NCBI GenBank assembly: GCA_037953625.1
Contig: CM075654.1
Span: 21,941,501 to 22,005,500 of the forward strand
DNA: 64,000 bases
Direction: 5' to 3'
DNA from: Crotalaria pallida
Lineage: Eukaryota; Streptophyta; Magnoliopsida; Fabales; Fabaceae
Part shown: piece by piece, positions 53,180 through 64,000 of the stretch
Position numbering within the stretch: position 1 is the stretch's first letter
Layout of the letters: every line of letters begins with the position of its first letter
Notes under the pieces: generated by a model
Told to the model about the DNA's origin: nothing
What the model saw: only the letters and a program-made list of their open reading frames with translations
Database searches by the model: none
Made by a program: the position numbers and the translations under genes

Positions 53180-56100
53180 ATCCTTTCCCCCAAAAATAAA
53201 TTTCGTCCTCGATATTTGACTAAAGAAAACTGTAAGGTTAGGATTTAAGAATCCTTGATCATCATTCCAATCATCTTAGACAAACGCAAACAAAACCAGC
53301 AATACATATAGCATGAGGGTCTTCTAATATAATTTATTTAACAAGAGAAATAAAACCTTAGTGGTAATAAAAATGTAACTGTAGCAAAAGAATTTCGATG
53401 ACTGGTTAAGTAAAAAGGTTCTCAAATTCAATCGAAGAGGAGACCATCTTTCATAATAATGTCAAATAGAGAAATCATCACTTGTGTACAAAATAACAAT
53501 GACAGTTAAGTTAGTTCCAAACAAAATCATTTAAGTTCTCTAAACTGAAAAATAATTTTAACATTTAACAGGTAATAGCTATTAAGAGGATAGGTTGACT
53601 CTTTGTCATAAATGTAAAACAAATTCAAATCTCAATGAGGCAACATAAAATATACTGCAAAGTAGGAGCTTTGAAAACCAAATTGGTCTAAACAAAGTCA
53701 GCATTATGCATATGTTTTGAGTTCATATAAAATGTTCAGCACCTAAAACGATAAAATATTTGAAAATCTTGCTGAGAACTATTTTTGTAAGAAAACATAT
53801 TTCACTTATATATTCAAATGCGGTATTAACTTTGTAAGAGCTTGAAATAGGAAGAGTGACACCTCCTTTTTTTCCAAGAAATAGAACATGAAATAAAATC
53901 TATGCAAAAATTAAGATCCCAAAAAGATAGGAATTAGTAATTATGACTCAACTAATAGGGTGCCATTATCTTAAAGGAATGTCAGTTTAATTTATAAGGA
54001 GGAAAAGCCGAAACCTGAAAAGAATAAAAATTCGTTAGGCTAACGTTCAAAAATATTTTCCCTGACATGTTAGTTTTGGGAAACTTCTTGTAATAAACTA
54101 AAAACTAAGTAACGCAATAGGTTGGCATTGACCAATATTAATAGAAAAGGTTCATGAGTAATAGGCTAAGCAAGAACAGCTATTGGTTGAAACTTATTTA
54201 AAAATTTTCGTTCAAAAAGACATAACCAATGGCTCAAAATCCAAGATTCATCATGTTCAAATACATGTTCATGTAAAATCAGGGAACAAATTCATTTAAC
54301 TCAAAAAGTCAACAAATCTAGCTTGCATTTTACATAAACTCTAAAATAGCAATTTAAAAAATTAAGATCATAGAGACTGAAGCAAAAAGGAATTCAAAAG
54401 CAAGAAGAGCTAACTATACAGGAGTGTAAGAGGTAAATCATTGAAAAATAGAGCGAATTGTCATCTTAACAAACGTATTCTTTCAAGTGGGTTGGAAACA
54501 GGGTAGTAGATTAGAGGACGTAAAAACAACCAATCTTCAAAGTCCATAATCAAATAAAATTATATCCAATAAAATCAGATATCTGACACTTCATCAAAGC
54601 AAAACACTTATTTTAAGTGTTTTAGAAAAAGGAAAAACATTTGTACAAACTATGCTTTCATAAATCATATACTATCTAAGCATAGGATTCGCTATTACTA
54701 AACAACCAAACTAGCATACACATAACACATTCAAGCCATATAGCGAAATCAAATCATATCAATTCATTTTTATTTGAAATTTGGTATACTTCACATGCAG
54801 ATATTCAAAGGAAACATATCCATAACTTAGTTCAAAATGAGTTTGGAAGGTATGATTTTCATTATTTGCCCGAAAGCCCAAAAACTGGAAAAATTACATG
54901 GCTTTAATAAAAATGCATTTTTGAAAAATACCAATTCAATTCCCAAAACTATGAAGATTTACAGGTAGTGTCCCTACATATAAAAGAACAACATGGTAAA
55001 TTTTCAGGTCGATCGGAATTCGTTAGGTTTAGTTTTAACCCTGTGACCACTTTGTCAAAAAAACACCGTAACATCGGGGGCTGAACCTAAATTAGATTTA
55101 TATAAAATAGTAAAAAAATTCCAAATGACCTCAAAATTTACAGGGACATCATATATACTTAGCCAAAGGTTGTGTAAAATTTTCAGACCGATCGGAGCAC
55201 GTTAGACTCAATTTTTCCCTTGCATTCGCAGTGTCGGAGACACCGGAATTGTCGGGTCTGATTGTGAAAAAGCATTTGTTTAAAATACTAACTTGCTCCA
55301 AACCGCTTGAACTTTTACACCCAACATGGATTCGAACTAGGGATGCTCACATAAAATTTTTTCCATGACATTTTGAGCATCCTGAGCTCGAAAGTGAGTT
55401 GAACTTTATATGAAAAACCCCAATTTCCCAACAAACACTTTAAAACCCAAAGATCCAAATAAATAGCAAATCACATGCAACCTTCAGAAAAATCAGATAT
55501 CATAATGTTACATATACACAAACACATTGTCTATTTCCCTTAGACTTTCATAAAACTTTCAAAATAATTTTCCGGAACTTAAAGGTTAAATGATTATATC
55601 TACCAATAGGTATTTATATTTGAGGTTATCAATCTCAAATATACATACATCAGTGATACAACCATTCTCATGTCACCTAAGTTTTTGGTTAGGCGACTCT
55701 TAGTTTCAAAAGTACCGAAGTCTTGAGTTGTGTGGTCACGTTTAGAATTGGCTTGCTTGGTCCGAGACTAAAGATCACTTTCTCCCGATGTGGTAGCAAC
55801 TTAGTGCTCTAGCCCGTTGGGGTTTTTCATTTCCTTAATCTCGTCATTCGCCCACTTCTAAATATGAAACATTCATTACACAAGATTTCGGGTTTTGCTT
55901 GGTAAATCTCAAATCAATTTATTGAAAGCAGCACATCAAGTCAAACACTAAGCATTTAGACACCTATCAAGTCAAATCAAACACTTAGCATGCATCACAT
56001 ATAATCACAACAAAATTTCATTTTCATCAAACAAACTCCTAACCTATTTATTCATGAAATGGCCGAATGCACCCAGCAAGAAATTATTATGCATGTGTTC

Positions 56101-56430
56101 AAAATCGGAATCAAACTAAGCCCTTATCATGCATCAACTCTAACACTAGTCTAGCTATAACCAAATATTTCAATAAAAATATAACTCAGTCAAGTCCAGC
56201 AAATGTACACATCATCATTAGCACTTACGAAATGTCAATTAGTGCAATGGGTCAAATGCAGAAAATTTAAGGAAATGCAAATGCACAATCATTCCTATTA
56301 TGACTCTAGCAATAAACATACAGATTCTAGAATAAACTGCTACTAACTATAAGTTACTCGCTTTTTGAGTAAGCACAGGAGATTTGAGTGCACACTCCAA
56401 AGGGCGAGGGAAACTGCTCTGATACCAAAA
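53180..56430 (-). other. Interior of element E: non-coding, with polypurine tract and PBS
   Basis: About 3.25 kb between the LTRs. The left edge has minus-strand TTTTTGGGGGAAAGGAT (53180-53196, polypurine tract) beside the Tekay phrase TTTCGAGGACGAAAT-like. The right edge has PBS TGGTATCAGAGC (56416-56427). No frame over 67 codons and no gag or pol similarity on either strand. Some internal phrases repeat loosely (for example aggtagtgtccctac / gggacatcatatatac; gaccgatcggagcacgttag / gtcgatcggaattcgttag). It fits a large retrotransposon derivative (LARD). Confidence 0.75.
56416..56427 (-). other. Primer-binding site of element E
   Basis: Minus strand TGGTATCAGAGC, three bases from the LTR start at 56431. 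Confidence 0.9.
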
Positions 56431-56453
56431 TGTAACACCCTCACAATTTATAT

Positions 56454-59400
56454 AGCTTAATTACTAATAATTATGTTGATTTTTAATTAGGACTTGAAAA
56501 TTTCGTTTTAAATCTTAATGAAAATCCGACAGAGTTTCCTCTGTTTATCGGACTTCCCAAAAATTTACAGTTTTCACCAGTCAAACCAGTACAATCCAGA
56601 AAAACATTTCAACACTTCTAAATTATATTAATTAACTTTACAAGACCTAATAACAACATATAACAAGCTCCGGCTTACAACGATTAGATTATTTCAAAAA
56701 TCCAAAATAGATTAATTATAATAAAATGACTATAATACACCCTTAACTAAATTACACTCCAGGGTATGGAGTGCACTCCTGCTCAGCCAGTAATAGTGCA
56801 AGCTCAATCTCGGTACCTGAAAAATGTTAAGGGAGTGAGTATTGCACATGAAATAGAAAGACAGTTTCCAAATAGACATAACAACCCACTAAGCCAAGCA
56901 CAATTACCAAATAGTACACACATATCACATTTCTAATCATTCATAACATTAAATCATTTCCAAGTTACACCTCATCAAAGATTCTTATTTCCACTATTAT
57001 TTTCCTTTACATAACATTTCCATTTTCATTAACATTTCCATTTCCTTATTCCTAATAATACTTTCCTCATTCACATTTTTATTATGTACACCACTAGGAT
57101 TTTGAGTACCTGCTAGGTAATTGAAACACCTGTCTAGGGACTTTTTACACCTGCCCAGGACTTTACACCCATCCAGATCATAACCTGTAGGACTATGTAC
57201 ATTTTACAGTTCCATTATTTATTCCAATTATTGGTGTAGAAACTGATCCTGTGGGTCACCCGGCGCCTACAGGGCGGTTTGGCTGATGGGTAATTGGCCT
57301 GGCAGGTAATTGACCCTAATAGGTAATTGGAACACCTAGCCGAGTACCTAGTGTTCCGGGCCCACTGATCAGTCTCCACTTAAGTTTCCATTTCCAATTA
57401 ATTACAATTCAGTCCATTCATTTTCAATACACAACCAATATTCCAACAACATATATATATATATATATATACCACCTATTTCCACATAACAACATATGCT
57501 CATACACAAACATTTATTTCACCAATAACACAAGGTATTCCCCAAATATTCACATAGAAATTCACATTCAACAATTAGCATTTATAACTATTTTCTAAGA
57601 AATCCTCTCAAAGCTTAATTACTAATAATTATGTTGATTTTTAATTAGGACTTGAAAATTTCATTTTAAATCTTAATGAAAATCCGACAGAGTTTCCTCT
57701 GTTTATCGGACTTCCCAAAAATTTAGAGTTTTCACCAGTCAAACCAGTACAATCCAGAAAAACATTTCAACATTTCTAAATTATATTAATTAACTTTACA
57801 AGCCCTAATAACAACATATAACAAGCTCGGGCTTACAGCGATTAGATTATTTCAAAAATCCAAAATAGATTAATTATAATAAAATGACTATAATACACCC
57901 TTAACTAAATTACACTCCACGGTATGGAGTGCACTCCTGCTCAGCCAGTAATAGTGCAAGCTCAATCTCGATACCTGAAAAATGTTAAGGGAGTGAGTAT
58001 TGCACATGAAATAGAAAGACAATTTCCAAATAGACATAACAACCCACTAAGCCAAGCACAATTACCAAATAGTACACACATATCACATTTCTAATCATTC
58101 ATAACATTAAATCATTTCCAAGTTACACCTCATCAAAGATTCCTATTTCCACTATTATTTTCCTTTACATAACATTTCCATTTTCATTAACATTTCCATT
58201 TCCTTATTCCTAATAATACTTTCCTCATTCTCATTTTTATTATGTACACCACTAGGATTTTGAGTACCCGCTAGGTAATTGGAACACCTGTCTAGGGACT
58301 TTTGACACCTGCCCAGGACTTTACACCCATCCATACCATAACCTGTAGGACTATGTACATTTTACCGTTCCATTATTTATTCCAATTATTGGTGTAGAAA
58401 CTGATCCTGTGGGTCACCCGGCGCCTACAGGGCGGTTTGGCTGATGGGTAATTGGCCTGGCAGGTAATTGGCCCTAACAGGTAATTGGAACACCTAGCCG
58501 AGTACCTAGTGTTCCGGGCCCACTGATCAGTCTCCACTTAAGTTTCCATTTCCAATTAATTACAATTCAGTCCATTCATTTTCAATTCACAACCAACATT
58601 CCAACAACATATATATATATACCACCTATTTCCACATAACAACATATGCCCATACACAAACATTTATTTCACCAATAACACAAGTATTCCCCAAATATTC
58701 ACATAGAAATTCACATTCAACAATTAGCATTTATAACCATTTTCTAAGAAATCCTCTCAAAGCTTAATTACTAATAATTATGTTGATTTTTAATTAGGAC
58801 TTGAAAATTTCATTTTAAATCTTAATGAAAATCCGACAGTTTCCTCTGTTTATCGGACTTCCCAAAAATTTAGAGTTTTCACCAGTCAAACCAATACAAT
58901 CCAGAAAAACATTTCTACACTTCTAAATTATATTAATTAACTTTACAAGCCGTAATAACAACATATAACAAGCTCGGGCTTACAGCGATTAGATTATTTC
59001 AAAAATCCAAAATAGATTAATTATAATAAAATGACTATAATACACCCTTAACTAAATTACACTCCACGGTATGGAGTGCACTCCTGCTTAGCCAGTAATA
59101 GTGCAAGCTCAATCTCGGTACCTGAAAAATGTTAAGGGAGTGAGTATTGCACATGAAATAGAAAGACAATTTCCAAATAGACATAACAACCCACTAAGCC
59201 AAGCACAATTACCAAATAGTACACACATATCACATTTCTAATCATTCATAACATTAAATCATTTCCAAGTTACACCTCATCAAAGATTCCTATTTCCACT
59301 ATTACTTTCCTTTACATAACATTTCCATTTTCATTAACATTTCCATTTCCTTATTCCTAAAAATACTTTCCTTATTCTAATTTTTATTATGTACACCACT

Positions 59401-61053
59401 AGGATTTTGAGTACCCGCTAGGTAATTGGAACACCTGTCTAGGGACTTTTGACACCTGCCCAGCCATCCAGACCATAACCTGTAGGACTATGTACATTTT
59501 ACCGTTCCATTATTTATTCCAATTATTGGTGTAGAAACTGATCTTGTGGGTCACCTGGCGCCTACAGGGCGGTTGGCCTGATGAGTAATTGGCCTGGCAG
59601 GTAATTGGCTTTAACAGGTATTGGAACATCTAGCCGAGTACCTAGTGTTCCGGGCCCACTGATCAGTCTCCACTTAAGTTTCCATTTCCAATTAATTAAA
59701 ATTTCGGTCCATTCATTTTCAATTCACAACCAACATTCCAACAACATATATATATATATATACCACCTATTTCCACATAACAACATATGCTCATACACAA
59801 ACATTTATTTTACCAATAACACAAGTATTCACCAAATATTCACATAGAAATTCACATTCAACAATTAGCATTTATAACCATTTTCTAAGCAATCCTCTCA
59901 AAGCTTAATTACTAATAATTATGTTGATTTTTAATTAGGACTTGAAAATTTCATTTCAAATCTTAATGAAAATCCGACAGAGTTTCCTCTGTTTATCGGA
60001 CTTCCCAAAAATTTAGAGTTTTCACCAGTCAAACCAGTACAATCCAGAAAAACATTTCAACACTTCTAAATTATATTAATTAACTTTACAAGCCCTAATA
60101 ACAACATATAACAAGCTCGGGCTTACAGCGATTAGATTATTTCAAAATTCCAAAATAGATTAATTATAATAAAATGACTATAATACACCCTTAACTAAAT
60201 TACACTCCACGGTATGGAGTGCACTCCTGCTCAGCCAGTAATAGTGCAAGCTCAATCTCGGTACCTGAAAAATGTTAAGGGAGTGAGTATTGCACATGAA
60301 ATAGAAAGACAGTTTCCAAATAGACATAACAACCCACTAAGCCAAGCACAATTACCAAATAGTACACACATATCACATTTCTAATCATTCATAACATTAA
60401 ATCGTTTCCAAGTTACACCTCATCAAAGATTCCTATTTCCACTATTACTTTCCTTTACATAAAATTTCCATTTTCATTAACATTTCCATTTCCTTATTCC
60501 TAAAAATACTTTCCTCATTCTCATTTTTATTATGTACACCACTAGGATTTTGAGTACCCGCTAGGTAATTGGAACACCTGTCTAGGGACTTTTGACACTT
60601 GCCTAGGACTTTACACCCATCCAGACCATAACCTGTAGGACTATGTACATTTTACCGTTCCATTATTTATTCCAATTATTGCTGTAGAAACTGATCCTGT
60701 GGGTCACCCGGCGCCTACAGGGCGGTTTGGCCTGATGGATAATTGGCCTGGCAGGTAATTGGCCCTAACAGGTAATTGGAACACCTAGCCGAGTACCTAG
60801 TGTTCCGGGCCCACTGATCAGTCTCCACTTAAGTTTCCATTTTCAATTAATTACAATTTCAGTCCATTCATTTTCAATTCACAACCAACATTCCAACAAC
60901 ATATATATATATATACCACCTATTTCCACATAACAACATATGCTCATACACAAACATTTATTTCACCAATAACACAAGTATTCACCAAATATTCACATAG
61001 AAATTCACATTCAACAATTAGCATTTATAACCATTTTCTAAGCAATCCTCTCA
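56454..61053. repeat. Four-copy tandem amplification of a 1.15-kb LTR segment
   Basis: Each unit starts agcttaattactaataatta (56454, 57612, 58761, 59902) and ends with tctaag-aatcctctca; periods are 1158, 1149, 1141 and about 1151 bp. Identity between units is high (a few percent difference). (TA)n length varies between units (near 57446, 58608, 59750 and 60900). Each unit carries the splice acceptor, the stem-loop and ggtaattgg sub-repeats. The amplified block begins only 23 bp from the LTR terminus. Confidence 0.9.
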
Positions 61054-61209
61054 AGTCTTATTTTGTTTATTTAATATCCTAATCACATTATCATCAAAGC
61101 TCACTACCTTAGGGTTTTCTAGTTATCCTCCTAACCAAATAAATCCTATCAAATCATTATAACTAAGTGGATACCCATTCCTATGACAAGCCAATACCCA
61201 CCCCCTTAC
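60265..61209 (-). other. Candidate LTR intron in element E (nearest donor-acceptor pair)
   Basis: Minus-strand donor TGCAAG^GTAAGG (61209) and acceptor TTTTTCAG^GTACCGAG (60265). Three further identical acceptors exist in the other tandem units, giving possible introns of about 2, 3 and 4.4 kb. Support is from motif conservation with B, C and G only. Confidence 0.4.
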
Positions 61210-62088
61210 CTTGCATTCCATAGACCTGTTTCATTTCATATAGTGCTTCACAAACGTAGCGCGGTTCAGTGCTTTCGCTTGTGCTGATCCTAATGTCCTT
61301 CGTTATCTAACCAGGTCATACGAATTAAATAATAATCAATATAATGCGCTTTACAAAAAAGGACTTTAACTTGAAAACCGAAACAAGTTAATTTCAAAAA
61401 CATTTAATTAAAATTCATAAATCAAAGTCAAATAGAAATTAATCTTAAAACCATTGCTTCTTGATAAAATAGTACGTTTCTTTATTAAAAACACCTTGAC
61501 TTTCAGAACTAGTATAATCTTTCAAAACAAACCAAAATCACGTAACTTTGATAATAACTCACAAAAATCAAATGTTAATGTTATTTGACACTATTAATTC
61601 TGAACTAAAAGGAAGCGTTCTCAGTTCAAAAAAAATCCAAATCACAATTATAACATTCAAATATACACACTTCCCTTTAATTTGAAATTAATGTTCAACG
61701 TTTTAACTCGAATTAACATTATGCCGAAGATCCCAGGTTCCTAATTAACTGATGTATCATTTAGTTCAGGGACAACCTAACCAAACTAAAGGACAACTCA
61801 CTTACTTAGGAACCCAACACATTTAACAAAACACTCTTTAAAACTCATCATTCGACATAACATTTAATTCGATGTTATCACAAATCAGAGTAATCAATTA
61901 AAGATCATTGTAAATAACAGTATAATTAAAAATCAATACTAAACCCCAATATCACTCATTTTCCAAAATAATATTATTAAACTAAATCATTTTTATCAAC
62001 ATTAATACCATTTATATTATTAAATAATTATTAAATATAACACAAAGCAAATAAAAAGGTAATAGGGATTTACCCTCGAAATCTGATT

Positions 62089-62720
62089 TTTGCAGCAACG
62101 AAGATCAAGATTAGATCGGTTCACGCGACAATTGGTCCACGCCGGTTTGACTCGAACACTGTACCTTATCATCCTCTTCATCACCCCCGGAGCTGTGCTT
62201 GTTTCCCCAACCGTGGTCGGCGGTGTAGCTCGGTTCCATGGCACCGGCGGCTCCAATCGAAGAGAGAGAGAAACAGGGACCGTGAGGGACGAAAGAGATG
62301 GCACGAGCTTTGTCCCTGGTGGAGGCATGAATGGCGGTGGTGACAAAACCTGCAGTGGCGGCGGCGGATCGCGACCCTAGTGGAAGAAAGTCGCGAATCG
62401 CGACTGAGAATGGAGAAACGCGACGACGACGACGGCGCTTGTTGGTGGCGACAGCGAGTCCGTGAATCGCGACTGGAGGGAGGATGCGACGGTGGTGGTG
62501 GCTCGTCCAGTGGGTGGTACGGTGAGAGAGAGAACACGGAGGAGAGGGAGAAACGTGCGATGGTTGAGGCCAAGACAGAGAGAGCAACAAGGAAGAGGAG
62601 AAAGGCCAAGGGCGGCGGCGACCAAGATGACGCCGAGAGAGAGAAAGAAAAACGAGGGAGAGAGACGAAGGGGAGGAGGATGGGGCGGTGGCACTTTGAG
62701 GAGGGAGGAAGAAGATGAAT
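62089..62720 (-). other. GC-rich leader-like island in element E 5' LTR
   Basis: About 630 bp rich in CG and CGG/CCG words in an otherwise AT-rich LTR. In element orientation it begins after a TATA-like GTTTAAAAAAAC (about 62775) with ggaaaccctaagttcattca, resembling plant 5' UTRs, and ends at a possible donor (cgagg^gtaaat, about 62069). Overlapping open frames on both strands are low-complexity (Ser/Arg/Leu-rich) and unconvincing as proteins. Confidence 0.5.
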
Positions 62721-63152
62721 GAACTTAGGGTTTCCTACCCTTTACACGACACACACAACAAATTTCTTTCCCTGTTTTTTTAAACATTTACTTACATTTA
62801 TTTATTTATGCAATCAAATCTAAACAAATACCACTAATATAACTTCAAACAATGATTAGTAATATAAGGATATTACAAAGTTAATAATTTGAATTATTAA
62901 AAAAAACTATTTATTTAAGGAATACATCAAAAGCAAGGTGAAGTATGAGGTATAAAGAGTATATTTTTCAAACAGGCTACTTACTTTAAATGAATCTACT
63001 TTAAAGTATATAAATAAATTATTCCAATAAAAATAATATAAGGTACTTGATGAAAACAACCAACACTTTAATAATCATATATAAGAATTAATCATTTAAT
63101 TTGAAAAACTCAGAATTTATAATACCAAAGAAAATCAAGATGTTACAATAAA

Positions 63153-63441
63153 TCTCGGTGTCTCATTTCTCTTTACTGCTTTTACTTTATATTCCGAGCA
63201 TTTAGTCGGCTTTGTTTAACTTATATTTGTGTCAGATAGTGTTAGCAAATTTCCACTGCAAAATCTGATCTTTGAGTGTGCATCTCGGATAATCGGTAGT
63301 CGGTCTAGATAACCGATTATCGGATACTGCTCAGCCCAAAGTCAGCATTTTTATTTTAATAGCTAGCTTTATCCGACCTATTTCCAACTACTATTCACCC
63401 CCCTCTAGTAGATTGTTAGGCTTATTGCTGGGTTTCCAACA
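63153..63441 (+). repeat. Copia A 5' LTR, piece 3
   Basis: Follows the duplicated ataaa (63148-63152). Contains ggataatcggtagtcgg and ataaccgattatcgg, variants of the AATCGATT theme, and ends TTTCCAACA. Confidence 0.8.
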
Positions 63442-63443
63442 AT

Positions 63444-63455
63444 TGGTATCAGAGC
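63444..63455 (+). other. Primer-binding site of copia A
   Basis: TGGTATCAGAGC two bases after the LTR end; initiator tRNA-Met type. Confidence 0.9.
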
Positions 63456-63507
63456 TCGGTCGAAAGATCGAGCTTAACCGCTTTTTCGAAAAAGATCCTA
63501 GGAAACC

Positions 63508-64000
63508 ATGGGCTCTCTAACAATCCATTCGGAGGTGAAGGCTCTTCAATAAACCAACCACCACTATTAAATGGTGATGGTTATGCTTACTGGAAAGCCC
63601 GAATAAAAATTTTCATAGAAGCAATAGATATCGATGTATGGGATACGATTGAAAATGGTCCTTATATTCCAAGAAGGAAAATCGGAGATGCTGTTGTAGA
63701 AATCCCGAGGACGAGCTGGGATGATTATGATAAAATAAAAGTGTCTTATGATTTAAAAAGCTAAAAACATCATCACCTCGGCCTTGTCCTACGATGAGTT
63801 TTTTCGAGTATCTCACTGTAAAAATGCTAAGCAAATGTGGGATATTCTACAACTAACTCACGAAGGGACAAGTGAAGTTAAAGAGCTAGGTTAAATACTT
63901 TAATGCATGAGTATGAGTTATTTCGTAAGCTGCCAAACGAATCTGTAAATGACATGCAGAAACGAGTTACTCATATCATAAACCATCTTATTGCTCTCGA
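63508..64000 (+). pseudogene. gag: Copia A gag (UBN2/DUF4219-type), 5' part, decayed
   Basis: ATG at 63508 begins MGSLTIHSE and soon hits a stop. The conserved text continues in another frame: PPLLNGDGYAYWKARIKIF, DVWDTIENGPY, SWDDYDK. After an extra A near 63762 it continues with ALSYDEFFRVSHCKNAKQMW and QLTHEGTSEVKE, then a TAA near 63893 and YELFRKLPNESVNDM. These blocks are the capsid part of copia gag proteins of the UBN2 type. At least three breaks occur before the window edge. Confidence 0.85.

Larger units (their letters stand above)
34046..63147 (-). mobile_element. LARD-like non-coding LTR element E (chromovirus-derived), heavily interrupted
   Basis: Left LTR 34046-34792 plus 52840-53179; interior 53180-56430; right LTR 56431-63147. 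TSD ataaa (34041-34045, 63148-63152). PBS and polypurine tract are Tekay-like, as is the TTTCGTCCTCG phrase beside the tract. The interior has no gag or pol similarity, so it would depend on enzymes from relatives such as B, C or G. The left LTR lost its middle part together with the right halves of elements F, G and H. Confidence 0.85.
56431..63147 (-). repeat. Element E 5' LTR, expanded to 6.7 kb
   Basis: TGTAACACCCTCAC...GATGTTACA. Contains four tandem 1.15-kb units (56454-61053), a donor ATGCAAG^GTAAGG at 61209, AT-rich text 61060-62088, a GC-rich leader (62089-62720) and a U3 end shared with 52840-53179. Confidence 0.85.
6394..64000 (+). mobile_element. Copia element A (outermost), 5' LTR split into three pieces, partial
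   Basis: The LTR begins TGTTGAATCAAAGG at 6394 and ends TTTCCAACA at 63441, giving the inverted TGTTG...CAACA ends of copia LTRs. It is interrupted after 6511 by element B (TSD ttagg) and after 34045 by element E (TSD ataaa). The LTR pieces are 6394-6511, 32050-34045 and 63153-63441, about 2.4 kb in total. A PBS follows at 63444 and a gag-like frame runs off the window. Piecing the flanks together across both insertions gives a continuous sequence, and the TSDs confirm both junctions. The 3' end is outside the window. Confidence 0.85.

Noticed and set aside
56431..61053. Centromeric satellite
   Set aside because: Only four units, bounded by LTR ends and TSDs of element E; better explained as amplification inside one LTR.
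62090..62722. Six overlapping frames of 86-159 codons on both strands
   Set aside because: GC-rich low-complexity sequence opens all frames; no recognisable domain and no conserved start. Treated as an LTR leader island.

Overview
This window looks like repeat-dense pericentromeric or intergenic DNA from a dicot plant, most likely a papilionoid legume. That placement is an inference from the families present: Tekay-type chromoviruses with TGTAACACCC ends, a Sirevirus whose LTR is full of GTAATCGATTAC motifs, and a CACTA end with CACTACAAAA. I found no convincing host protein gene, tRNA or rRNA gene, or CRISPR array. Nearly everything is transposon sequence of different ages, and every retroelement reading frame I could follow is broken or truncated. 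Boundaries were read by eye from LTR ends, target-site duplications (TSDs) and primer-binding sites (PBS), and may be off by a few bases where marked approximate.

Layout. Positions 1-6393 are older background: a CACTA right end, a ~960-bp foldback palindrome, a decayed hAT transposase, a LINE ORF1 fragment, two SINE copies with TSDs, and a MITE-like palindrome. From 6394 to the right edge the window is one nest. The outer element is copia element A. Its 5' LTR starts at 6394 and ends at 63441, and two large insertions spread that ~2.4-kb LTR over 57 kb. The first insertion is chromovirus B (6512-32044, minus strand, TSD ttagg). B contains chromovirus C (7212-23344, minus, TSD caccc), and C contains a 6.7-kb solo LTR, D (13028-19767, TSD tccat). 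The second insertion is the non-coding LARD-like element E (34046-63147, minus, TSD ataaa). E's left LTR received a Sirevirus F (minus), F received chromovirus G (plus), and G received chromovirus H (plus). The right halves of F, G and H are missing: H pol runs directly into a diverged relative of the H LTR (H2, to 51290), followed by a solo LTR, I (51292-52834, TSD cacaa), and then the tail of E's left LTR. The right LTR of E carries a four-copy tandem amplification of a 1.15-kb unit.

Common logic of the LTRs. The chromovirus LTRs (B, C, G, H/H2) and E share one plan: a TATA region, a candidate intron (donor AG^GTAAG, acceptor CAG^GTAC or TAG^), a GC-rich tandem array inside that intron, and in B, C, E and G a conserved stem-loop after the acceptor. 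The most unusual item is in H and H2. Their LTRs contain a two-exon reading frame with a hydrophobic N-terminal exon and a proline-rich, acidic second exon. Its codons differ between the two copies mostly at synonymous third positions, as expected for a selected protein encoded inside an LTR.
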